Assembly: GCF_004339565.1 (NCBI RefSeq)
Contig: NZ_SMFZ01000002.1
Location: 1,922,001 to 1,986,000, forward strand
Length of the DNA: 64,000 nucleotides
Direction of reading: 5' to 3'
Source of the DNA: Pseudonocardia endophytica
GTDB lineage: Bacteria; Actinomycetota; Actinomycetes; Mycobacteriales; Pseudonocardiaceae
Part shown: in pieces, positions 50,998-59,393 of the stretch
How the letters are laid out: every line of letters starts with the position of its first letter
Position numbering within the stretch: position 1 is the stretch's first letter
Notes under the pieces: generated by a model
What the model saw: only the letters and a program-made list of their open reading frames with translations
Databases searched by the model: none
Told to the model about the DNA's origin: nothing
Translations under genes and position numbers: made by a program

Positions 50998-51741
50998 GTG
51001 AGTGCTGCGCTCCGGCTGCCGGACCGCGCGGACTCGCTCGCCTGGGCTGGTGACGGTGCCGCTCACCTGCGCGGTCTGATGGTCCGGATGGGCGACGAGG
51101 CGTTCCGCGCGCCGTCGCTGCTCCCCGGCTGGACGCGGGCCCACGTGCTGACCCACGTGGCCCGCAACGCCGACGCCATGATCAACTTGGTGACGTGGGC
51201 GAAGACCGGGGAGCCGACGCTCGCCTACCCGAGCCGGGCGGGCCGGGACGGCGACATCGAGGCGGGCGCGATGCGCTCCCCGGAGGAGATCCGTGCCGAC
51301 GTGCTCGACTCGTCGGACCGGCTCGCCGACGCCGTCCGGAGCATGCCGGAACAGGCGTGGTCGACGGTCGTCGAGACGCCGCAGGGCATCCGGCTGCCGG
51401 CCACGATGATCCCGTGGGGCCGGGCCCGCGAGGTATGGATCCACGCCGTCGACCTCGACGTCGGCGCGTCGTTCGCCGACATGCCGCAGCCGATGCTCAC
51501 CGTGCTGGTCGCCGACGTCGGCGCGCACATGTCCACCCGGGACGGCTGCCCGCACGTCCTGCTGGAGGCGAGCGACACCGGCGAGATCGTCGAGATCGGA
51601 CCGGGTCCCGGCGGCGGCGACGTCGGCACCGTGCGCGGCGCGGCGCCGGACCTGGCGGCGTGGCTGCTCGGCCGCACGAAGGGCACCGGCCTGCGGGGAC
51701 CCGACGGCAAGAAGCCCGGCCCGCTCCCGGCCTGGCTCTAG
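50998..51741 (+). CDS. Mycothiol-dependent maleylpyruvate-isomerase-family protein
   Basis: 247 residues with the DinB/MDMPI four-helix metal site: LLPGWTRAHVLTHVARNAD (about 42-60) and REVWIHAVDLDVG (about 142-154) hold the His ligands. A C-terminal MDMPI_C domain with GTVRGAAPDLAAWLLGR completes it. It would isomerise maleylpyruvate to fumarylpyruvate using mycothiol, the actinobacterial thiol. GTG 50998 lies 50 bases after the FAH-family gene, so they are probably co-transcribed. Other members act on different substrates, so the exact reaction is inferred. Confidence 0.88.
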   Translation: MSAALRLPDRADSLAWAGDGAAHLRGLMVRMGDEAFRAPSLLPGWTRAHVLTHVARNADAMINLVTWAKTGEPTLAYPSRAGRDGDIEAGAMRSPEEIRADVLDSSDRLADAVRSMPEQAWSTVVETPQGIRLPATMIPWGRAREVWIHAVDLDVGASFADMPQPMLTVLVADVGAHMSTRDGCPHVLLEASDTGEIVEIGPGPGGGDVGTVRGAAPDLAAWLLGRTKGTGLRGPDGKKPGPLPAWL

Positions 51742-51800
51742 CCGAGCGGCCCGGCCCCGGTGAGCGGCCCGGCTCCGGCGAACGGCACGGCTCCGGAGAG

Positions 51801-52496
51801 CTAGCGTCCCTCCAGCTCGTCGAGCCGCTGCTGCATGCGTTCCATCTGTGCCTGCAGCAGCGCGACCTCGGCGGTCAGGACCGCGACCGCCCCGGCGTCC
51901 TGCGGGACCTCGGCCGGAGGGACAGGGCCGAGCGCCGTCGACACGACGGGACCGGCGGCCTCGTCGCAGAGCACGCGGACGTCGCCGGCGAGCCGGCCGA
52001 AGTCGTCCGGCGTCAGCACCGGCCGGTGCCCGGCGCACGCGGGGCACACCGGGTCCAGCCGCCGCCAGCCCGCCGACCCGGACCCGGTGTCGGCGAGCAC
52101 GGTTCCCGCTCGCCCGCACCGGCAGGCGCGCAGCCGCACCGACCGCACGCGCTGCCGCGAGTAACGCAGGCCGAGCTCGTAGCGGCGGAAGCGCCCGGAC
52201 GCCACGATCTCGAGCTGCACGGCGCCCTGGTGTTCCGGGGCGCAGGCCAGCTCGCGGGCGTCGGCGACCTCGTGGAAGCAGTAGAAACCGCAGTCGCACC
52301 AGCGAGAGGGGCACTCGTGGCGGGAGCCGTGCGCGCAGATCGCGTCGTCGACCCAGCGGTAGACGTGCGCCCGCCCGAGCGTCACGCCACTGAACGCCGC
52401 GACCGTCCCGTCCGCCGAGAGCATGGGGTACGCGAGCTTGTATCCGACGAGCGGACCGGCCGGACGTTCCTGAGGGGTGCGGCTGAACCGCAGCAC
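51801..52496 (-). CDS. Unknown Cys-rich protein with a C-terminal coiled coil
   Basis: 231 residues, function not recognised. A conserved-looking core contains GYKLAYPMLSADG, RWVDDAICAHGSRHECPSR followed by WCDCGFYCFHEV, then CRCGRAG and PVCPACAG, many Cys and His in pairs that suggest zinc binding. The last 30 residues (VALLQAQMERMQQRLDEL) form a coiled coil. GTG 52496 lies a few bases after the stop of the small upstream gene (52501), so the two are coupled. No enzyme motif is visible. Confidence 0.7.
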   Translation of the reverse strand: MLRFSRTPQERPAGPLVGYKLAYPMLSADGTVAAFSGVTLGRAHVYRWVDDAICAHGSRHECPSRWCDCGFYCFHEVADARELACAPEHQGAVQLEIVASGRFRRYELGLRYSRQRVRSVRLRACRCGRAGTVLADTGSGSAGWRRLDPVCPACAGHRPVLTPDDFGRLAGDVRVLCDEAAGPVVSTALGPVPPAEVPQDAGAVAVLTAEVALLQAQMERMQQRLDELEGR

Positions 52497-52500
52497 CGCC

Positions 52501-52686
52501 TCAGCCCACCGGCGGCTGCCCGGCGGCGACCGTCGGCGCCCCGGTTCCGGCGAAGTGGTCGGGCTCGGCGGCGACCGGGACGGCACGCCCGGCCTCGTCC
52601 GAGCGGTCGGTGACCGGTGCCGGCACGGCGGAGTCCGCCTCCCGGTCCACGGCGAATCCCTCAGAGAGCTTGCGACCCAGTCTCAT
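52501..52686 (-). CDS. Small unknown protein upstream of the Cys-rich gene
   Basis: 61 residues from ATG 52686 (MRLGRKLSEGFAVDREADS...), basic at the start and Pro/Ala-rich afterwards, with no recognisable domain. Its stop at 52503-52501 lies four bases before the GTG of the Cys-rich gene. It could be an independent small protein or, with a frameshift, the original N-terminus of the downstream product. Moderate support from position and codon usage only. Confidence 0.45.
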   Translation of the reverse strand: MRLGRKLSEGFAVDREADSAVPAPVTDRSDEAGRAVPVAAEPDHFAGTGAPTVAAGQPPVG

Positions 52687-52846
52687 GACGCCTCCGTGCC
52701 GGTCTGGCCGTGTCCGTTCGACGGCTGAAGTCACATCAAGGCTGAACGCCCGCGGCGGGGATGTCCAGAGGCAGCGGTGGCCTGCCCGAGGAAGGGTAGG
52801 CTCACCCGGTCCCCCGAAGACGATCGAGAAGGAGTGCGGGTACGAC

Positions 52847-54025
52847 GTGCGGGGCCCAGCGCGCTACGGCGTCGAGCACGAACTGGCACTCCTCCGCGAC
52901 GACGGGTCACCGGCCGACTTCACGACGCTCACCCACGCCGAGGTCGCCGCCGTCGTCGACGAGCTGCCGGAGGACCCTTCGGACCACGGGGACCTGCGCG
53001 TCGGCGACGCCGGCATCCGCCGCAAGCGCTGGTACGCGGAGGGATACGAGCGGGTCGACGAGTGCGGCGAGCTGATCCGGTTCGACCCCAAGGGGATCGA
53101 GATCCGCACCAGGGTGCACGACTCCGTCGGCGCCGCCCGCGACGCGCTGGCCCGGGACGCTGCGCTGCTCGGCACCGTCGCCGCCCGGCACGGACTGCGC
53201 CCGGTCGCCGTGGGGCACAACCCGATCCGTTCGGCCTACCGGCTCGACCCGCCGGCCAACACCTACGAGCAGGCGCAGATGCGCGACTCGCCGGAGGAGC
53301 GCACGGCGCACCTGCACATGGTCACCTACGGACCCGACCTCAACCTGTCGTTCCCGGAGTCCGGAACCGACCCGGAGACGCTCGCCGACGCCGGTGCCAA
53401 GCTGACCTACTACAGCCCGTACCTCGTGCCGTGGTCGTTCTCGTCGCCGTTCCGCGACGGCCGCGCGTGGGGCGGTTTGTCGGCCCGCACGCTGCGGCGC
53501 ACCGGGGCGCGGCCCGCGGCACTCGTCTACCTCGACCCGTCCGCGCCGCTGCTGCGCACCGACCCCACCCTGACCCGGCACGCCGGGATCCCGGTCGAGA
53601 TCGGGCGGATCGAGTTCAAGGCGTTCGACGCGGTGCCGGTGGTGCCGGGGGAGGACCCGTGCGGAGATCCCGGCGACGGTCCCGACGGCACCGGGCTCGT
53701 CGAAGCGCTCCTCACGCTGCTCACCGGCCTGCTGCGGGACGACACGCTGACCGGGCGCCGCCGGACCCCGGACACGGCCGCGCACCGGGACGTCGCCCGG
53801 CGGGGATGGGACGACGCGCGGGTGCGGGCCGGGTCCGCCGCCGTCCTGGACGCTGCGGCGGCCGCCCTGTCCGGGGAACCCGAGCACGACGACCGGCTGG
53901 CCCTGCTGCGTGACCGCCTGGAACGCCGGGACACCCCCGCGGCGCGGATGCTCGCCCGGCACGAACGGGGAGAACCGGTCGCGGGCCTGCCGGGACCGAC
54001 CCGCGACCGGCCTCCTCAGCTGTAG
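52847..54025 (+). CDS. Glutamate-cysteine ligase-family (GCS2-like) protein
   Basis: 392 residues. The N-terminus RYGVEHELALLRDDG carries the GxEhE metal-binding motif of carboxylate-amine ligases. Further blocks are RKRWYAEGYERVDE, FDPKGIEIRTRVHDS and VGHNPIRSAYR, and a central HLHMVTYGPDLNLSF. It is expected to join a carboxylate (typically glutamate gamma) to an amine with ATP. In actinobacteria lacking glutathione, such genes include EgtA and orphan ligases; no ergothioneine genes adjoin this one. GTG 52847 has AGAAGGAG upstream at somewhat long distance. The tail overlaps panB by 10 bases. Confidence 0.82.
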   Translation: MRGPARYGVEHELALLRDDGSPADFTTLTHAEVAAVVDELPEDPSDHGDLRVGDAGIRRKRWYAEGYERVDECGELIRFDPKGIEIRTRVHDSVGAARDALARDAALLGTVAARHGLRPVAVGHNPIRSAYRLDPPANTYEQAQMRDSPEERTAHLHMVTYGPDLNLSFPESGTDPETLADAGAKLTYYSPYLVPWSFSSPFRDGRAWGGLSARTLRRTGARPAALVYLDPSAPLLRTDPTLTRHAGIPVEIGRIEFKAFDAVPVVPGEDPCGDPGDGPDGTGLVEALLTLLTGLLRDDTLTGRRRTPDTAAHRDVARRGWDDARVRAGSAAVLDAAAAALSGEPEHDDRLALLRDRLERRDTPAARMLARHERGEPVAGLPGPTRDRPPQL

Positions 54026-54843
54026 GAGTGCTCGTCCGCCGGGTACTCGCCGCCCCGCACGTCCTCGGCGAAACGGGACGCCGCATCGTGCAGCACGGCG
54101 CCGACATCGGCATAGCGGCGCACGAACTTCGGCACCCGCCCACGGTTCAGGCCGGCCATGTCCGGCCACACCAGCACCTGCGCGTCGCAGTCCGGGCCGG
54201 CGCCGATCCCGATGGTGGGCACGGTCAGCTCGGCGGTGACCCGCTTGGCCACGTCGGCCGGGACCATCTCCAGCACGACGGCGAACGCGCCCGCCTCCTG
54301 CATCGCCAGCGCGTCCTCGACGAGCCGGTCCGCCGCGTCCCCGCGGCCCTGGATCCGGAACCCGCCGAGGGCGTGTTCGCTCTGCGGCGTGAACCCCAGG
54401 TGCGACATCACCGGGATGCCGGATCCCGCCAGCGCCTCGATCTGCGGCGCGAACCGGGCGCCGCCCTCGAGCTTGACGGCGTGCGCGTCGGCCTCCTTCA
54501 TGAACCGGAACGCCGTCTCCAACGCCTGCGCGGGGGAGATCTGGTAGGTCCCGAACGGGAGGTCGGCGACGACGAGTGCGTTCGTCGCGCCGCGCACGAC
54601 GGCTCGGGTGAGCGGCAGCAGCTCGTCGACGGTCACCGGGATCGTGTTGCGGTGGCCGAACACGTTGTTGCCCGCCGAGTCGCCGACGAGCAGGACCGGG
54701 ATCCCGGCGTCGTCGAAGATCTCGGCGGTGTACACGTCGTAGGCCGTCAGCATCGGCCAGCGCCGGCCCTCGCGCTTCCACTCGAGAAGGTGGTGCACCC
54801 GCGTGCGGCGCGGGGCGGACGGCGTCTCGGACGTTGTGCTCAT
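54016..54843 (-). CDS. panB: 3-methyl-2-oxobutanoate hydroxymethyltransferase
   Basis: 275 residues, TIM-barrel PanB: MLTAYDVYTAEIFDDAG (about 31-47), the metal ligand Asp in LLVGDSAGNNVFGH, PVMSHLGFTPQSEHALGG, and VLEMVPADVAKRVT. It adds a hydroxymethyl group from methylene-tetrahydrofolate to 2-oxoisovalerate in pantothenate and CoA synthesis. ATG 54843 has GGGAG upstream. It is divergent from the TAP-like protease, the same order of panB, exported proteases, glnA2 and glnE that I recall around Rv2221c-Rv2225 in M. tuberculosis. Confidence 0.95.
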   Translation of the reverse strand: MSTTSETPSAPRRTRVHHLLEWKREGRRWPMLTAYDVYTAEIFDDAGIPVLLVGDSAGNNVFGHRNTIPVTVDELLPLTRAVVRGATNALVVADLPFGTYQISPAQALETAFRFMKEADAHAVKLEGGARFAPQIEALAGSGIPVMSHLGFTPQSEHALGGFRIQGRGDAADRLVEDALAMQEAGAFAVVLEMVPADVAKRVTAELTVPTIGIGAGPDCDAQVLVWPDMAGLNRGRVPKFVRRYADVGAVLHDAASRFAEDVRGGEYPADEHSYS

Positions 54844-55013
54844 CGGTGAGCTCCCTTCCCTACCTCGAGGCCCGCGCGGCGGGTCCCCGGGTTCACAGGA
54901 CATGGCGAACGCCAGCGTGGCAGCGCGGAGCCCGCGAGGCGCCGCGGTGTGGGAACCCTCACCCGGTCCGGGGCCTCACAGGGACCGTCGGTGGCGGCTG
55001 GCATGCTCCCCCC

Positions 55014-56636
55014 ATGCTGGCCCGACTGCTCCCCCCGAGATCGTCCGGACCGCCTCCCCAGCGGGGCGTCCGGCGGAAATCGGTCGCGGTGGCCGGACTG
55101 CTGGCGGTCCTGACGGTCCTGCTCGGCGCGTGCTCCGGGACCGACGACACGGCGCAGACCGCGCCGCCGCCCCCGGAGCCCGCCCAGCTCGCCGCGTTCT
55201 ACAGCCAGAAGCTGCAGTGGGGTCCGTGCACCGACTACGCGTCCAGCTCGTCCGACGCGTCGTCGTTCCAGGACCCGTCGCTGGACTGCACCCGGGTGCG
55301 CGTCCCGCTGAACTACGACCAGCCGCAGGGCGCGACGGCCGAGGTCGCCCTGCTGCGCAGGAAGGCGACCGGCGACAAGATCGGGTCGCTGTTCATGGAC
55401 CCGGGCGGGCCAGGCGTGTCCGGCACGTCGTTCGGTGCCTCGCAGGCCAAGTCGCTCGGGGACGGTCCGCTCGGGAAGCGGTTCGACCTGATCGGGTTCG
55501 ACCCGCGCGGCGTCGGCGCCAGCCGCCCGGCGATCGACTGCCTGGACGACGAGCAGAACGACGAGGAGCGCACGAAGACGTTCTCCGACCCGTCGCCCGG
55601 CGGGGTAGCGGCCGCGGAGGCGGACTCCAAGCTCTTCGCCGACCGGTGCGCTCAGAAGACCGGCGGGGACAAGCTGGAGTACATGGGCACCCGCGACGTC
55701 GCAAGGGACATGGACGTCATGCGGGCGGCCGTCGGCGACGAGAAGCTCACCTACGCAGGCTTCTCCTACGGGACGGAGCTCGGGACGGCCTACGCCGAGG
55801 CGTTCCCGCAGCGGGTCAGGGCCCTCGTGCTGGACGGCGCGATCGACCCGACGCAGTCGCCGATCGACTCGTCGGTGAAGCAGTCGGCAGGCTTCCAGCT
55901 GGCGTTCGACAACTTCGCGAAGGACTGCACGTCGAAGCCGAACTGTCCACTCGGGACGGATCCGGCGCAGGCCACCGCCCGTTTCCAGGCGATCATGCGG
56001 CCGCTGCTCGACAAGCCGGTCCCGATCGGGGACGGACGCACGCTGGGCTTCGACGACGCGCTCACCGGCGTCACGCAGGCGCTGTACCTGTCCGACTACT
56101 GGCCGATCCTGCAGCGCGGCATCTCCGAGGTCGCCACCGGCAGCGGCCGCGTCCTCGGCCTGCTCGCCGACTCCTACTACGAGCGGGACGAGCAGGGCCG
56201 CTACACGAACAGCCTGGAGGCGTTCCAGGCGATCACGTGCGTGAACCAGCCGCCGGTGACCGACCCGGCGCAGGTCAAGGAGCTGGCCGACCGCACGGAC
56301 CAGGCCGCGCCGTTCCGGTCCACCGGCCGCGGAGCGGTCGCCGCCAAGGACGCCTGCGCCTTCTGGCCGGTCCCGCCGACCCAGACGCCGCACACGCCGA
56401 ACGCCCCAGGCCTGCCGCCGACACTGGTCGTCTCGGTGACCGGTGACCCGGCGACGCCGTACCAGGCCGGTGTGGACCTCGCCCAGCAGCTGGGCGGCAG
56501 CCTGCTCAAGGTCGAGGGCAACCAGCACACGGCGTCGCTGCGCGGCGACCCGTGCATCGACCCGAAGGTGATCTCCTACCTGATCGACCTGAAGGAGCCC
56601 GACGAGGGGGCACAGTGCTCGTTGCCACCCGCCTGA
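55014..56636 (+). CDS. TAP-like serine protease / alpha-beta hydrolase, lipoprotein
   Basis: 540 residues. The signal sequence ends in a lipobox (TVLLGAC, lipidated Cys about 40). The alpha/beta-hydrolase core shows the oxyanion loop MDPGGPGVSG near 125, nucleophile elbow FSYGTELG near 250, an inserted lid, and the C-terminal TAP domain with VEGNQHTASL supplying His. It resembles tripeptidyl aminopeptidases and the mycobacterial CaeA-type carboxylesterase encoded beside glnA2. Acts outside the membrane on peptides or esters. ATG 55014; conserved Cys pairs suggest disulfides. Confidence 0.9.
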   Translation: MLARLLPPRSSGPPPQRGVRRKSVAVAGLLAVLTVLLGACSGTDDTAQTAPPPPEPAQLAAFYSQKLQWGPCTDYASSSSDASSFQDPSLDCTRVRVPLNYDQPQGATAEVALLRRKATGDKIGSLFMDPGGPGVSGTSFGASQAKSLGDGPLGKRFDLIGFDPRGVGASRPAIDCLDDEQNDEERTKTFSDPSPGGVAAAEADSKLFADRCAQKTGGDKLEYMGTRDVARDMDVMRAAVGDEKLTYAGFSYGTELGTAYAEAFPQRVRALVLDGAIDPTQSPIDSSVKQSAGFQLAFDNFAKDCTSKPNCPLGTDPAQATARFQAIMRPLLDKPVPIGDGRTLGFDDALTGVTQALYLSDYWPILQRGISEVATGSGRVLGLLADSYYERDEQGRYTNSLEAFQAITCVNQPPVTDPAQVKELADRTDQAAPFRSTGRGAVAAKDACAFWPVPPTQTPHTPNAPGLPPTLVVSVTGDPATPYQAGVDLAQQLGGSLLKVEGNQHTASLRGDPCIDPKVISYLIDLKEPDEGAQCSLPPA

Positions 56637-56687
56637 TGGGGGCCCCGGAAACATGGATGTAACCCGGGCTTCCTAGGCTCCGCGACC

Positions 56688-58031
56688 ATGGATCGCCAGC
56701 AGGAGTTCGTCCTCCGCACGCTCGAGGAGCGCGACATCCGGTTCGTCCGGCTGTGGTTCACCGACGTGCTCGGCTTCCTCAAGTCGGTCGCGGTGGCCCC
56801 GGCCGAGCTGGAGGGCGCGTTCAGCGAGGGCATCGGGTTCGACGGCTCGGCGATCGAGGGCTTCGCGCGCGTCTACGAGTCGGACATGGTCGCCCGGCCG
56901 GACCCGTCGACGTTCCAGGTGCTGCCGTGGGAGACCTCGTCCGGGGAGCACTACTCGGCGCGGATGTTCTGCGACATCGCGATGCCGGACGGCTCGCCGT
57001 CCTGGGCCGACCCGCGGCAGGTGCTGACCCGGGCGCTGAACAAAGCGGGCGAGGCCGGGTTCACCTGCTACGTGCACCCGGAGATCGAGTTCTACCTGCT
57101 GCGCGACCTGCCCGACGACGGGCGGCCCCCGGTGCCCGCGGACTCCGGCGGCTACTTCGACCAGGCCAGCCACGACGTCGCGCCGCACTTCCGTCGGAAC
57201 ACGATCGAGACGCTCGAGTCGATGGGCATCTCGGTCGAGTTCAGCCACCACGAGGGCGGGCCGGGCCAGCAGGAGATCGACCTGCGCTACGCCGACGCGC
57301 TGACCATGGCGGACAACCTGATGACGTTCCGGTACGTCGTCAAGGAGGTCGCGCTGACCCAGGGCGTGCGGGCGTCGTTCATGCCGAAGCCGTTCTCCCA
57401 GCACCCGGGCTCCGCGATGCACACGCACTTCTCGCTGTTCGAGGGCGAGACGAACGCGTTCCACGACCCGAACGACCCGTACGAGCTCTCGGCCACCGGC
57501 AAGGCGTTCGTGGCCGGGATCCTCAAGCACGCCCGCGAGATCTCCGCGGTGACCTGCCAGTGGGTGAACTCCTACAAGCGCCTGGTCGTCGGCGGCGAGG
57601 CCCCGACGGCAGTGAGCTGGGGCCACGCGAACCGCTCCGCCCTGATCCGGGTGCCGATGTACTCGCCGGGCAAGTCGTCGTCGCGGCGCATCGAGGTCCG
57701 CACGCTGGACAGTGCCTGCAACCCGTACCTGGCCTACGCGGTGATCCTCGGTGCCGGCCTGACCGGCGTGCAGAAGGGCTACGAGCTGCCGCCCGCCACC
57801 GAGGACGACGTCTGGGCGCTCACCGACACCGAGCGCAAGGCGATGGGCTACGAGCTGCTGCCGCAGAACCTCACCGAGGCGCTCGACGTGATGGAGCGCT
57901 CCGAGCTCGTCGCCGAGTTCCTCGGGGAGCACGTGTTCGACTTCTTCCTGCGCAACAAGCGCGCGGAATGGGACGCCTACCGCAGGAACGTGACGCCGCA
58001 CGAGCTGGCGACGTATCTTCCCGTGCTGTGA
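56688..58031 (+). CDS. glnA: Glutamine synthetase, GlnA2 type
   Basis: 447 residues, type I-beta-like length. It begins DRQQEFVLRTLEERDIRFVR, as I recall for mycobacterial GlnA2. Catalytic features are EIEF near 135, the HTHFSLF segment with catalytic His, NSYKRLVVGGEAP near 300, and RIEVRTLDSACNPY. The adenylylation Tyr motif (NLYDLPP) of GlnA1 is not present; the corresponding stretch reads GYELPPATED. The adenylyltransferase GlnE is encoded 3.8 kb downstream. ATG 56688. Its stop overlaps the start of a cupin gene (GTGA). Confidence 0.95.
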   Translation: MDRQQEFVLRTLEERDIRFVRLWFTDVLGFLKSVAVAPAELEGAFSEGIGFDGSAIEGFARVYESDMVARPDPSTFQVLPWETSSGEHYSARMFCDIAMPDGSPSWADPRQVLTRALNKAGEAGFTCYVHPEIEFYLLRDLPDDGRPPVPADSGGYFDQASHDVAPHFRRNTIETLESMGISVEFSHHEGGPGQQEIDLRYADALTMADNLMTFRYVVKEVALTQGVRASFMPKPFSQHPGSAMHTHFSLFEGETNAFHDPNDPYELSATGKAFVAGILKHAREISAVTCQWVNSYKRLVVGGEAPTAVSWGHANRSALIRVPMYSPGKSSSRRIEVRTLDSACNPYLAYAVILGAGLTGVQKGYELPPATEDDVWALTDTERKAMGYELLPQNLTEALDVMERSELVAEFLGEHVFDFFLRNKRAEWDAYRRNVTPHELATYLPVL

Positions 58032-58513
58032 CAGGTTTCGACGACGAGATCGTCCTGGGAGCGCTCCCGGCGGGCATCACCCACTCCGACGACGCGCAGT
58101 GGCGTCGGAAGTGGAACGTGCTGGGCCACACGTACTGGATGAAGGCGGCCAGCGAGACGAGCTTCGCGTTCGAGACGCTCGACCCGCCCGGCACCGGCGT
58201 CCCGCCGCACGTGCACCCGACCCAGGACGAGCACATCTACGTGCTCGGCGGCGTGTTCACGCTGTATCTGGACGGCCAGTGGGAGAAGGCCGGCCCCGGC
58301 GACACGGTCCGGATGCCGAAGGGCCTGCCGCACGCCTACTACAACAGGGGCGACGAGAACGCCCGCGCCCTGTTCTGGGTCAGCCCGGCCGGGCGGCTCG
58401 CGCAGCTGTTCGACAAGCTGCACGACCTCACCGACCCGGAGGAGGTCGTGCGGGTCTCGGCCGAGCACGACGTGGACTTCCTCCCGCCCGGCTCGGTGCC
58501 CGGCGCGGACTGA
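58028..58513 (+). CDS. Cupin-domain protein coupled to glnA
   Basis: 161 residues with one cupin barrel: motif 1 PPHVHPTQDEHIYVLGGVF (about 58-76) gives His, His and Glu metal ligands, and motif 2 MPKGLPHAYYNRG gives the last His. Enzymatic or ligand-binding role unknown. GTG 58028 overlaps the glnA stop (GTGA), so it is translated with glutamine synthetase, an arrangement that suggests some link to GlnA2 chemistry or simply read-through economy. Confidence 0.88.
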   Translation: MTGFDDEIVLGALPAGITHSDDAQWRRKWNVLGHTYWMKAASETSFAFETLDPPGTGVPPHVHPTQDEHIYVLGGVFTLYLDGQWEKAGPGDTVRMPKGLPHAYYNRGDENARALFWVSPAGRLAQLFDKLHDLTDPEEVVRVSAEHDVDFLPPGSVPGAD

Positions 58514-58703
58514 GCCCGTGTCGGTCAGGACGCCAGAGCTGCCCGCGCGCCGTCCGGCAGCACCGGTGTCCCGATGACCATCGTCGACGACGGCGCCGGG
58601 TCCGTCCGATGATCGGCGTCGGAGTCCGGCCGGGGGCCGGATCCCGCCCCGATCAGGACCGGTCCGCCGATCATGGCGCGACGGCGGCCGTGCGGCGGCG
58701 TCC

Positions 58704-59390
58704 GTGAGCGCGGCGGACGTCGCCGAGGAGATCGTTGCGCGCCTCGGCGACGTCTCCGACCCGGATCGTGCGGCGGGCGAGGCGGCGTACCTCAAGAGCG
58801 CGCGGCGCCATCTCGGCGTACGTGTGCCCGACGTCCGCCGGACCGTCCGACTGGTCGCCGGGGAGCAGGGCGTCGCGGCCCGCGAGGACGTCCTCGCGGT
58901 GGCGACGGCGTTGTGGGCGACCGGCGAGGTGCACGAGCGGTGCCTGGCCGCGGTCGAACTGCTCGTCGTGCGGGCCGGGGTGCTCGTGGCCGACGACCTG
59001 GACGCGATCGAGCGGTGGCTGCGCGCCGCGGGCACGTGGGCGCTCGTCGATCCGCTGGCGGAGAAGGCGGCCGGCGACGTCGTCGTGCGCGATCCGGCCG
59101 CCGGCCCGACGCTGGACCGTTGGGCCGCCGACCCGCACTTCTGGATCCGACGTTCCGCCCTGCTCGCCCTGCTCGGTCCGCTGCGGGACGGCGTAGGGGA
59201 CTGGGAGCGCTTCCGCCGTTACGCCGACTCCATGGTGGACGAACGCGAATTCTTCGTGCGCAAGGCGATCGGGTGGGTGCTGCGAGAGACCGGCAAGCGG
59301 AGGCCCGAGCTCGTCGCGGCGTGGCTCGACGACCACGGCGACCGCGTGCCCGGCCTCGTCCGGCGCGAGGCGGTCAAGTATCTGCCCTGA
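58704..59390 (+). CDS. AlkD-like DNA alkylation repair protein
   Basis: 228 residues of helical HEAT-like repeats characteristic of the DNA alkylation repair family. Signature blocks are LGVRVPDVRRTVR, WALVDPLAEKA, HFWIRRSALLALL and FFVRKAIGWVLRE, the last containing the conserved Lys and Trp next to the DNA-contact surface. AlkD glycosylases remove positively charged alkyl bases without base flipping; some members only bind DNA. GTG 58704. The gene stands alone and converges on the flavin monooxygenase gene with three bases between stops. The 190 bp before it hold no gene. Confidence 0.88.
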   Translation: MSAADVAEEIVARLGDVSDPDRAAGEAAYLKSARRHLGVRVPDVRRTVRLVAGEQGVAAREDVLAVATALWATGEVHERCLAAVELLVVRAGVLVADDLDAIERWLRAAGTWALVDPLAEKAAGDVVVRDPAAGPTLDRWAADPHFWIRRSALLALLGPLRDGVGDWERFRRYADSMVDEREFFVRKAIGWVLRETGKRRPELVAAWLDDHGDRVPGLVRREAVKYLP

Positions 59391-59393
59391 GCC

